Assembly (NCBI GenBank): GCA_011041825.1
Contig: DRAO01000348.1
Coordinates: forward strand, 1 to 12,291
Direction of reading: 5' to 3'
From: Chloroflexota bacterium
GTDB lineage: Bacteria > Chloroflexota > Anaerolineae > SpSt-600
DNA length: 12,291 bases
In this document: piece by piece, positions 6,121-12,291 of the stretch
How positions within the stretch are numbered: position 1 is the stretch's first letter
Layout of the letters: every line of letters begins with the position of its first letter
Program-made: the position numbers and the translations under genes
The notes under the pieces: generated by a model
Database searches by the model: none
Told to the model about the DNA's origin: nothing
Seen by the model: only the letters and a program-made list of their open reading frames with translations

Positions 6121-7392
6121 TTTTCGAAAGTAAAACAGCAACCCGAGGGAAGCGACGAAGACGAGCAATACCGGGAGGTATACGGCTTTAATTCTGTGGG
6201 TAGCCAGAATGCGCACCTCCCGCTGACTTTTTGGAATCACCGAGCCGTCTGGATTCACAAGTTTAAAGAAGAGCGAATGTGTGCCAATTTTCACTTTGTA
6301 TGCCCAGAAGCTGGGCCTGAGATGTTTCATAGCGTTGGGCTCGTAATCCAAGATCTCATATCCCAGGGCGCTGCCCGGCAACTGGCGAACGAAATAAGGC
6401 GCATAGTTGATCGTTTCTTCCGCCTGCCCCGGTGAGGAGACCACCAATGTGCTTGAAATCGGCTTGATGGGTACCCAAGTCCAGCGATCTTTACGGCCTG
6501 ATTTGTCCTGGGGGTTGCGCAATCGAGAGTAATAGAGCTCATTGTATTCCTGGGCGTAGAAGGGCTGGACGTAAATGGTTGTCTGGCTATTTACGTACAG
6601 TACCTCTTCGGGCGCATTGCTCGTTTCTGGGAAAGTCCATTTGCTAAGCGGAATCACCCGGTAGCTAACCCCCTCACGCCTGGCCTGGAATACCACCACT
6701 TCTTTCTCGCTCTCCGATATCACACGGCCATCCGCCCCATAAATCCGCAAACGATACCGCCCTGCAGGGAGATTCACAAAGAATCCCTTTTCTGGCGGCG
6801 TGATGTAGGTTTCGGGTTTGGACGGCGGCGTGGGCTCAACCGGCAATGTCTCGCATGGAGCGGCTTCTTCCAGGCAGCGTTTAAGGGCTTCTTCGAATTC
6901 CATTCGACGCCTGTGGTAGTCAGCCAGAGCTTTCCAATAAGCTTCTATTTCTTCCTCCCAGCGGGTGTACGCCCGTGCGGCCTCTTCCCCTGCGACAAAT
7001 TTAATGGCTTCACCGGGCTTCCCGTAGCGGTAAATCAGGGCGTAATCCTCCATTGTTAAGCGAGCATAAACTTCATTTCCTCTCAAAATCTCCAGAGTGC
7101 CTTCCACAACCTCGTCGAGGCTTTCCCAGTCTGCCTTGTATTCCTGTGTAATCGGCCAGTAATAGACCAAGGTCCAACGAGGGGCGATAATACTGGGAAC
7201 ATTGGCCAGCAGGTATATAGTATATTCGGTTTGAGGGCAAAAAGTCTGCCGGTAGCCACGCCCGTCAAAAGAGTACAATTTGTACACCAGATGGCGTTCC
7301 TTAACCGGGGCCTGGGCCGTTACCGAAGGCACCAAGATTAGCAGCAATGCCGTCACGAAGAGCCAACAAACCCAAGTGGCGCGTCGAGTCAT
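6082..7392 (-). CDS. Unrecognised exported protein with signal peptide, helical insert and C-terminal membrane anchor
   Basis: I do not recognise this 436-residue family. Residues 1-28 form a signal peptide: MTRR, a hydrophobic core, then VTAQA with a likely cut after A26 or A28. Residues 29-140 and 200-395 look beta-rich, with a PAGRYRLRIYG stretch at 209-219 that recalls Ig-like or carbohydrate-associated sandwiches. Residues 144-180 are a strongly charged, probably coiled-coil helix rich in E and R. A proline-rich linker (about 183-199) follows. C173 and C180, and perhaps C52, could form disulfides. One membrane segment at about 403-422 is followed by KRSYWRRRR, so the C-terminus is inside and some 375 residues face outward. 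The ATG overlaps the stop of the ABC-2 permease (ATGA); the ribosome site is weak, so translation is probably coupled. It is likely the extracytoplasmic partner of the ABC-2 transporter. The substrate is unknown. Confidence 0.8.
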   Translation of the reverse strand: MTRRATWVCWLFVTALLLILVPSVTAQAPVKERHLVYKLYSFDGRGYRQTFCPQTEYTIYLLANVPSIIAPRWTLVYYWPITQEYKADWESLDEVVEGTLEILRGNEVYARLTMEDYALIYRYGKPGEAIKFVAGEEAARAYTRWEEEIEAYWKALADYHRRRMEFEEALKRCLEEAAPCETLPVEPTPPSKPETYITPPEKGFFVNLPAGRYRLRIYGADGRVISESEKEVVVFQARREGVSYRVIPLSKWTFPETSNAPEEVLYVNSQTTIYVQPFYAQEYNELYYSRLRNPQDKSGRKDRWTWVPIKPISSTLVVSSPGQAEETINYAPYFVRQLPGSALGYEILDYEPNAMKHLRPSFWAYKVKIGTHSLFFKLVNPDGSVIPKSQREVRILATHRIKAVYLPVLLVFVASLGLLFYFRKRSYWRRRRLTSS

Positions 7393-8231
7393 GGTCGTCG
7401 TACCCCTTTCCTCCTCAGTGAGTAGCAGGCGAGGCCTAGGGCGAACCCTGCGTAAATCATACCGGCGAACAGATTAAAAGCGTAACTGGTGAAATCGCCC
7501 ACCTCTATCGCCAGCAACCCCTGCCAGAGATAAGTGAAAGGCGAGATCCAACGGATAAGAGCCAGGATGGAACTGAGTTGCTGACGTATGGGATAGGCAA
7601 CCCATTCCAGCCAGAAAGGCTCTCCCAAAGGTATCGCCAGGGACAGGCCAAAGATCGCGATGGACATCAAAGCCGTGCTGCGTATGCTGTTTAACAGCAC
7701 CGATAACAAAGCCCCGAAGCCGATGACATCCAGTACAAGGCCGCTTGAGAGAAGGAGGATCAGGGGCAAATGTTCCGGCAAAGGTAGACGAGTTATCAAA
7801 GAAGCGTAGAAGATGTACAGGGTCCAGCCTAACATGATAAGAGGGTAAACCCCAAACAAACCGAGACTTTTACCCAGTATAAAGGATATGACATCCACCG
7901 GTCCATAGAAGAGCACTTCCAGGGTGCCTCGGATGCGCTCGGTAGCCATAGAGATGGCAGCCCACAGGCCCAGGTAGCCAGCTCCCACCAGAGTCACAAT
8001 GATGAGCGGGGGAAACAGCGGGTTTTTAATGACTAGAAGGCCGTTTTGCTCTACATATGCCAGATAACTGGCAATCGAAAAGCTGGCAATAAGCAGGGAA
8101 AGTAATAGCGCCCCATAAAACCAGAAAGTGCGAAAGCTGATGAGGAAATCCCGCTTTCCGATGACGCTGATGATATGGAAACGCATTTTCCATCGGCTTC
8201 GCCAGCTTTCTGGCAGGACTTTTCCTCCCAC
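7389..8231 (-). CDS. ABC-2 type transporter permease
   Basis: This 280-residue integral membrane protein has about six hydrophobic segments (roughly 36-56, 73-95, 120-145, 155-180, 185-205 and 250-271). The cytoplasmic ATER-x-x-GTLEVLF-x-GPV stretch at about 96-111 is typical of ABC-2 permeases and contacts the ATPase. Such proteins pair with a DrrA/NatA-like ATPase to export lipids, glycans, drugs or ions. The start shown is GTG at 8231 with GGGAG 11 bases upstream. An in-frame ATG 16 codons later has no good ribosome site. It lies 36 bases after the ATPase gene and overlaps the next gene by ATGA. It is a half transporter and probably acts as a homodimer, since no second permease is present. 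The exported substrate is unknown. Confidence 0.85.
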   Translation of the reverse strand: MGGKVLPESWRSRWKMRFHIISVIGKRDFLISFRTFWFYGALLLSLLIASFSIASYLAYVEQNGLLVIKNPLFPPLIIVTLVGAGYLGLWAAISMATERIRGTLEVLFYGPVDVISFILGKSLGLFGVYPLIMLGWTLYIFYASLITRLPLPEHLPLILLLSSGLVLDVIGFGALLSVLLNSIRSTALMSIAIFGLSLAIPLGEPFWLEWVAYPIRQQLSSILALIRWISPFTYLWQGLLAIEVGDFTSYAFNLFAGMIYAGFALGLACYSLRRKGVRRP

Positions 8232-8267
8232 TTGTTCTTTTACTCCCGGAAGATTCTTGTTATCAGC

Positions 8268-9239
8268 TCACCGGTCCTTCAGACCATCCGCCAGCGTGGT
8301 CACGTTTGCGTTCGTGATGGTCAAAAAGGCTTCCTCAAGGCTTGCGCGCTTAGTCTGCATCGAGAGGATCACTCCGCCGGCGCTCGTGATCGCCTGGCTG
8401 ATTTGACTCAGAGAGTCTGCGGCTTTGGAAGTCGTGATCAGCAGGCGGTTGTTCTCCTCCAGAACCTTGTGCACACAGGGCTCTCTCCTGAGAGCGGCGA
8501 TCACCTCCGGCAAAACAGATTGTAATTGAACTTCTACCTGGGTCTCCTTTCCGGCGGCTTCACATAGTTGCTCCATATCCCCTTCCACCAAGAGACGACC
8601 TTGGTGAAGGATCCCCACCCGATCAGCAAGGCGCTCGACATCGGTGAGGATGTGAGAGGAGAACAGAATCGCTTTGCCTCGCTTCCGCTCCGCTTGGATC
8701 AATCTACGGACCTGCTCAATGGCGCGTGCATCAAGGCCTGAGGTCGGTTCATCCAGGATCAGTAAATCGGGGTCATGCAACAAAGCCCGTATAAGACCGA
8801 GTTTTTGACGCATCCCGTGGGAGAGCGCACCCACGTAATCATCCGCATAATCGGCCAGTTGCAGGGTTGTCAACCAGTATTCAATGCGCTCCTCTTTACG
8901 GTCCACACTGTACAGGTCGGCGAAGAAAGCCAAGTACTCCCAGACGGTCATACTGGTGTAGAGATTCTGATACTCCGACACCACACCGATGCGACGTTTT
9001 AGGGCGAAAGAGCTGTCCCGCAGTTCTTCGCCAAAGAGCAAAACACGCCCCGAGGTAGGAGTGATGATTCCCAGCAACATCAGCAGGGCGGTGGTTTTGC
9101 CTGCCCCATTGGGACCAAGCAATGCGTAGATTTCCCCTGCGTGCACTTTCAGGTGGAGGTTCTCGACGGCTTTATGCTTACCATAATACTTGGTGAGGCC
9201 TTCAGCTGCGACCACAACAGCTCCATTGCCCTCGCTCAT
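8268..9239 (-). CDS. ABC-2 exporter ATPase (DrrA/CcmA-like)
   Basis: This 323-residue nucleotide-binding protein has Walker A GPNGAGKT at 42-49, a Q-loop near Q91, signature LSHGM at 139-143, Walker B LLILDEP at 159-165, D-loop SGLD at 167-170 and switch H196. After about residue 215 comes a roughly 100-residue C-terminal domain of the kind found in ABC-2 ATPases. It lacks the OB-fold regulatory domain of MalK/UgpC proteins, which are about 360-370 residues long, so it is unlikely to power the neighbouring sugar importer. Its partner is the ABC-2 permease downstream. The ATG follows GGAGGT at six bases and overlaps the stop of the MalG-like gene as ATGA. This couples an exporter ATPase to a sugar-import permease, which is uncommon. 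Confidence 0.93.
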   Translation of the reverse strand: MSEGNGAVVVAAEGLTKYYGKHKAVENLHLKVHAGEIYALLGPNGAGKTTALLMLLGIITPTSGRVLLFGEELRDSSFALKRRIGVVSEYQNLYTSMTVWEYLAFFADLYSVDRKEERIEYWLTTLQLADYADDYVGALSHGMRQKLGLIRALLHDPDLLILDEPTSGLDARAIEQVRRLIQAERKRGKAILFSSHILTDVERLADRVGILHQGRLLVEGDMEQLCEAAGKETQVEVQLQSVLPEVIAALRREPCVHKVLEENNRLLITTSKAADSLSQISQAITSAGGVILSMQTKRASLEEAFLTITNANVTTLADGLKDR

Positions 9240-10081
9240 TTCGTACCTCCAGCAGACAATCCTGCCACAAAAGCCCTCTGGAATATCACAAACAACAGGA
9301 CGATAGGCAACAAAGACACCACACCAGCCGCTGAGACGTGATGCCAGGCTACTCTTCCATATTCTCCGACCAAAGCGCTAAGAGCAACCGTGTAAGGCCT
9401 CAGTTCTTTCGATTGTGTCAGAGTCAGCGCCAGCATAAACTCATCCCAACCGCTACTGAAGGCGTTCACCGCCACAGCGCCCATACCGGGCAGGGAAAGC
9501 GGCAGGGTAACGTAAAGGAGACATTGCCAGGGAGATGCCCCATCCACTCGGGCCGCCTCCTCCAAATCCAGGGGGATGGAGTCGAAATATCCCTTCATAA
9601 CCCAAGTGCCGAATGCCACCTGTCCGGCGGTGTAGAGAAGGATCAGACCGATGCGGGTATCGTATAGGCCGAGACGAGAATACATAATGTATAGGGCAAT
9701 GAGCTTGGATAGAGCAGGTAGCATGTTCAGGAAGAACATTGCCACCCCAATCCACCTCCTGCCCGGAAAACGGTATCGAGACAATGCATATCCGGACAAA
9801 CTGCAAATGCCCACCGTCAGGAGCGCAGTCCCCGATGCATAGATAAAGCTGTTAAGGAAGGGCATTACACCGAAGTTTCTGGACTTGGTAAAAATATAGA
9901 CGAAATTCTCCAATGTGATCGAGCGAGGTATAAAAGTCGGCGGGTACGCCTCTGCTTCCGCTGGCGGTTTAAAGGCAGTGGAGAAAATCCAATACAAAGG
10001 GGCCAGGCAGAAAAACGCCCACAGGATCAAAATTGTATAGGTAAATATCCTAAGCGTTCGACTCGGCCTGTTGCTAAACAC
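9236..10081 (-). CDS. Carbohydrate ABC importer permease, MalG-like
   Basis: This 281-residue inner-membrane subunit of a CUT1-type sugar importer has an N-terminal membrane segment (about 12-35) ending in the FKP stretch usual for MalG relatives. Five further hydrophobic segments follow. The cytoplasmic EAA loop is L-D-L-E-E-A-A-R-V-D-G-A-S at about 171-183, followed by LP. The EAA loop binds the ATPase dimer. I start it at GTG 10081, because GAGGAGGAGG lies exactly six bases upstream and the protein then has the normal family N-terminus. A TTG at 10129 would add 16 unlikely, cysteine-rich residues inside the upstream gene. The GTG overlaps the stop of the MalF-like gene (GTGTTTAG, eight bases). 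The next gene overlaps by ATGA. Confidence 0.92.
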   Translation of the reverse strand: MFSNRPSRTLRIFTYTILILWAFFCLAPLYWIFSTAFKPPAEAEAYPPTFIPRSITLENFVYIFTKSRNFGVMPFLNSFIYASGTALLTVGICSLSGYALSRYRFPGRRWIGVAMFFLNMLPALSKLIALYIMYSRLGLYDTRIGLILLYTAGQVAFGTWVMKGYFDSIPLDLEEAARVDGASPWQCLLYVTLPLSLPGMGAVAVNAFSSGWDEFMLALTLTQSKELRPYTVALSALVGEYGRVAWHHVSAAGVVSLLPIVLLFVIFQRAFVAGLSAGGTK

Positions 10082-10979
10082 GAGCAGCCTCCTCCTCAAA
10101 CAAGAATATGTACAGCATAACCAGGCCAAGGGTGATCAATAACAGGATGACCGACACCGCCGAACCTCGACCCAGATATCCCTGATCAAAGGCCAGGTGA
10201 TACATATACAGCGACATCACCTCTGTTCGGTACATTGGCCCCCCGCCGGTGAGGATGAAAATCAGGTCGAAGAGATTCAGGGTCGCTATGGTATCCACAA
10301 TCAAACTTATGAGGAGGAAGGGTTTGAGTAACGGCAACACGATGTAATATATGAGTTGGGTTCCGCTGGCGCCATCCACCGCCGCCGCATCCAATAAATC
10401 GAGATCAATGGATTGAAGTCCGGCGAGCTGCACCAATAAATCAAAACCCACACCCCGCCAGATGTTGGTCACAATTGCGGCTATCATAACCGTTCGAGGA
10501 GATATAAGCCAGGGAGTCGGCATAATACCCAAAGCGATTAAGAACCTGTTGAGCAATCCGGCCCTGGGATCATACACGAACCGCCAGGTATAACCTACAA
10601 TTACGCCAGCGATAACCCAGGGAATAAGGAAAATGGAGCGAAAAACATTCCTGCCCTTTACCCATCGCTGGTGCAATAGGATGGCGAAAAAAAGCCCCAG
10701 GCCTATTTGTCCGGCGATGGAGCCTGCTGTGAAAACCATAGAATTAAACACCACGGTCCAGAACCGAGGCGTAGTGGAACGCAAGACGATGATAAAATTC
10801 CGCAATCCGACAAATTCCCCCTCGGTAGGTCTAACCAACTCTATATCTCTAAAGGCATACTCCACGCCTTTAATAAAAGGGTAAATTTGAAATATCAGTA
10901 TAAGGAGAAGGGATGGTAAGAGGAAAAGAAAAGCTGTAAAACCGGCCCACCGCCTTGACCTTCTAAAGGCTACCTGCAT
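10074..10979 (-). CDS. Carbohydrate ABC importer permease, MalF/UgpA-like
   Basis: This 301-residue partner permease starts with a short basic tail and a membrane segment at about 12-33. The extracytoplasmic part after IYPFIKGVEYAFRDIEL is typical of short MalF/UgpA relatives, which lack the large P2 loop of enteric MalF. Further hydrophobic segments lie at about 80-103, 112-134, 163-187, 210-230 and 270-295. The EAA loop reads DAAAVDGASG at 197-206 and ends in LPLL. With the MalG-like protein it forms the channel that receives sugar from the binding protein. The ATG is preceded by AGGAG seven bases upstream. It is the first gene after the hairpin/promoter gap and is separated by 169 bases from the binding-protein gene. 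The substrate is not predictable from the permease. Confidence 0.92.
   Translation of the reverse strand: MQVAFRRSRRWAGFTAFLFLLPSLLLILIFQIYPFIKGVEYAFRDIELVRPTEGEFVGLRNFIIVLRSTTPRFWTVVFNSMVFTAGSIAGQIGLGLFFAILLHQRWVKGRNVFRSIFLIPWVIAGVIVGYTWRFVYDPRAGLLNRFLIALGIMPTPWLISPRTVMIAAIVTNIWRGVGFDLLVQLAGLQSIDLDLLDAAAVDGASGTQLIYYIVLPLLKPFLLISLIVDTIATLNLFDLIFILTGGGPMYRTEVMSLYMYHLAFDQGYLGRGSAVSVILLLITLGLVMLYIFLFEEEAARV
10088..10097 (-). promoter_or_regulatory. Ribosome binding site that sets the MalG-like start
   Basis: GAGGAGGAGG inside the last codons of the MalF-like gene lies six bases before the GTG at 10081. It fixes that start and couples the two permeases. Confidence 0.75.
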
Positions 10980-11016
10980 AATTTATCTCCTGTCCCGTCA
11001 ATGCTAAAACTCCTCA

Positions 11017-11029
11017 GCTTTGACAAAGC
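11017..11029 (-). promoter_or_regulatory. Perfect 13-bp palindrome, possible operator
   Basis: GCTTTGACAAAGC (plus strand) has six-base arms around one central base. It lies about 10-25 bases downstream of the predicted transcription start of the candidate promoter and before the MalF-like gene, a usual place for a repressor site. No regulator gene is in the window. The minus strand near 4115-4104 has a related but broken sequence, GCTTGACATAGC. Confidence 0.3.
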
Positions 11030-11046
11030 CGAAATTCCTCAATAAA

Positions 11047-11075
11047 ATTATTTTTGCACAAAATTAAGGTATCAA
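11047..11075 (-). promoter_or_regulatory. Candidate sigma-70-type promoter upstream of the importer permeases
   Basis: On the minus strand TTGATA (11075-11070) and AATAAT (11052-11047) are separated by exactly 17 bases, each one base off consensus. This AT-rich stretch follows the 17-bp hairpin. It would allow the permeases and everything downstream to be expressed independently of the binding protein. Confidence 0.4.
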
Positions 11076-11087
11076 AGTCAACCATCT

Positions 11088-11124
11088 CCAGGGGTACCTT
11101 CACCAGAGGTGAAGGTACCCCTGG
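11088..11124 (-). terminator. Perfect 17-bp stem-loop after the binding-protein gene
   Basis: CCAGGGGTACCTTCACC and its exact reverse complement are separated by only three bases. The stem starts 24 bases past the stop codon. No U-run follows directly (AGATGGTTGACTTTG), so it is more likely a partial terminator or an mRNA-stabilising stem than a complete intrinsic terminator. Stems at this place commonly let the binding protein be made in excess over the permeases. Confidence 0.6.
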
Positions 11125-11148
11125 GGTGAACAGGTTCCCGCAGAGGCA

Positions 11149-12291
11149 CTACTTCTCCCCGGCCAGGATCTTGTTTGTCTCCTCCGCGGCCTCATCGAGT
11201 GCCTCTTTGGGCGTTGCCTCCAGCAGCAAGGCCTTCTGGATAGCCGTCCAGAGGGCTGGTGCGAACTTCGGATACTCGGGGATGTAGGGACGGAAGTGGG
11301 TGAAGGCCACGGCCTCTTCTACCAGGTGATAGTAGGGGAAGGCCTCCTCGTACTCTGCCACGTCCTTAATGGCGGACTTGCGGACGGGCACCATACCCTC
11401 ACGCTTCCAGAAGTCCTTGGCGTTCTCCGGCGAGGTCACAAGGGTGATAAACTCCCAGGCCAGGTCCGGATACTTGCAATCCCGGGTGATACCCAGGAGC
11501 CAACCCCCTGACCCAGTCGCTTGGCGCCCTCCCGGAGGGATGGGCAGGTGACCAGCGCCGACCGCTTTCTTGAAGTCCTCTGCGGTGGGGAAGCGCTCCC
11601 TGCTCCAGTTGAGGCCGACGGTCTCTCCCATGACGAAGAGGCCCTGCGCCAGCGCAGCGCTGGGGTCCTCCGCCTCCGACATCACGTCCTGGGGGGTCAC
11701 CTTGTATTTGTGCATCAGATCTACCCAGAATTGGAGGGCTTGCACACCCGCCTCACTGTTGAACATAGCCTTAGTGTAATCTTCGGAGAGGATCCTTCCG
11801 CCCCCTTGCCACAGCCAGGGATACCAGTAGTCGTTGGTATCATCGTTGGCCTGGGCAATGTAGAGAAAGCCCCACAACTCCGGCGGGTTCTGGGCCTTCT
11901 GGACCATCTGGGCCATCTCTTCCCAGTACTTAGGTGGCACCTCGGGGTCAAAACCGGCCTTGCGAAGAGGCTCCTTCTCCCACTGGAGGAGGCGGACATC
12001 CGAGTTCAACCACACGCCATAGTACTTGCCGTTGTACTTGGATGACTCCAGGAAGACTTCGGGGATGTCGTTTTTATCTTCCCATTTCTCGTAGTAAGGC
12101 GTGAGGTCTATAAGGATACCGCCTTCAGCGAACTCCCCGAGCCAGATGCAGTCCACTTGCGCCACACAGGGCCCCTTGCCGGCAGCCACGGTCATCAGGA
12201 CCTTGGTGCGCTGTTCATCATAGGGGAGGCCTTCAAGGACGACCTCTACGTTGGGGTGTCGCTTCTTCAGCTCCCTGGCAGCGGAGTAATA
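11149..12291 (-). CDS. Extracellular sugar-binding protein of an ABC importer (family 1), 5' end missing
   Basis: The last 380 codons of a family 1 solute-binding protein are visible. The frame is open to the window edge, where it starts inside YYSAARELKKRHPNVEV, so the ATG at 12195 is internal. The typical early text PNVEVVLEGLPYDEQRTK is followed by the mature-domain segments WLGEFAEGGILIDLTPY, NSDVRLLQWEKE, a hinge region, GGWLLGITRDCKYPDLAWEFI and VPVRKSA. A helical tail of about 40 residues ends the protein, as is usual in this family. Several tryptophans and tyrosines fit a sugar-binding cleft. The signal peptide, probably a lipoprotein one, lies outside the window. It supplies substrate to the MalF/MalG-like pair. 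Its codons look richer in G and C than those of the permeases. The ligand is unknown. Confidence 0.92.
   Translation of the reverse strand, partial: YYSAARELKKRHPNVEVVLEGLPYDEQRTKVLMTVAAGKGPCVAQVDCIWLGEFAEGGILIDLTPYYEKWEDKNDIPEVFLESSKYNGKYYGVWLNSDVRLLQWEKEPLRKAGFDPEVPPKYWEEMAQMVQKAQNPPELWGFLYIAQANDDTNDYWYPWLWQGGGRILSEDYTKAMFNSEAGVQALQFWVDLMHKYKVTPQDVMSEAEDPSAALAQGLFVMGETVGLNWSRERFPTAEDFKKAVGAGHLPIPPGGRQATGSGGWLLGITRDCKYPDLAWEFITLVTSPENAKDFWKREGMVPVRKSAIKDVAEYEEAFPYYHLVEEAVAFTHFRPYIPEYPKFAPALWTAIQKALLLEATPKEALDEAAEETNKILAGEK

Noticed and set aside
8268..9239. Sugar-import ATPase (MalK/MsmK) reading of this gene
   Set aside because: It is 323 residues, lacks the MalK OB-fold domain, has the LSHGM/ABC-2 style C-terminus and is followed by an ABC-2 permease.
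10082..10129. TTG start for the MalG-like protein 16 codons upstream
   Set aside because: It gives a cysteine-rich N-terminal tail overlapping the upstream gene by 56 bases, while the GTG at 10081 has an ideal ribosome site and the normal family N-terminus.
1..12291. tRNA or rRNA genes, CRISPR arrays, insertion sequences, attachment sites
   Set aside because: No cloverleaf-like sequence, regular repeat-spacer pattern, transposase motif or terminal repeat was seen; nearly all bases are in minus-strand protein genes.

Overview
All eleven protein genes in this window lie on the minus strand, so the locus reads from high to low coordinates. It is a carbohydrate-use operon, or two stacked operons, entering the window inside a sugar-binding protein gene. 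Strong AGGAGG ribosome sites, several GTG starts, ATGA and 8-base stop/start overlaps and moderate GC content suggest a bacterium of the Chloroflexota, Firmicutes or similar, perhaps thermophilic. The sequence alone does not fix the phylum, so this is only a weak inference.

Layout in transcription order: (1) 12291-11149, family 1 solute-binding protein, 5' end cut by the window; (2) a 169-base gap with a perfect 17-bp hairpin, a candidate promoter and a 13-bp palindrome; (3) 10979-9236, MalF-like and MalG-like permeases overlapping by 8 bases; (4) 9239-6082, a three-gene unit made of an ABC-2 type ATPase, an ABC-2 permease and an unrecognised secreted protein with a single C-terminal membrane anchor; (5) 6018-4157, a Gfo/Idh/MocA oxidoreductase and a ketose-3-epimerase-like TIM barrel; (6) a gap with a candidate internal promoter; (7) 4038-222, a zinc medium-chain dehydrogenase, a DegT/DnrJ/StrS PLP aminotransferase and a GH4 glycosidase; (8) 229-1, a coding-looking but frameshifted piece that runs off the edge.

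Working model (inference): the binding protein and two permeases import a glycoside or oligosaccharide, powered by an ATPase encoded elsewhere, because no MalK/UgpC-type ATPase is present. The NAD/metal-dependent GH4 enzyme carries the CHEV motif of the branch acting on non-phosphorylated substrates, which fits ABC rather than PTS uptake. The Gfo/Idh/MocA enzyme, TIM barrel and zinc dehydrogenase suit oxidation, epimerisation or elimination, and reduction of a free sugar or cyclitol. The aminotransferase suggests that a keto-sugar/amino-sugar or keto-cyclitol/amino-cyclitol interconversion is part of the pathway. No sugar kinase is seen.

The least expected part is the ABC-2 exporter plus anchored ectodomain protein, which sits inside the importer operon and is translationally coupled to the last importer permease. 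That trio is the best candidate here for an undescribed system.
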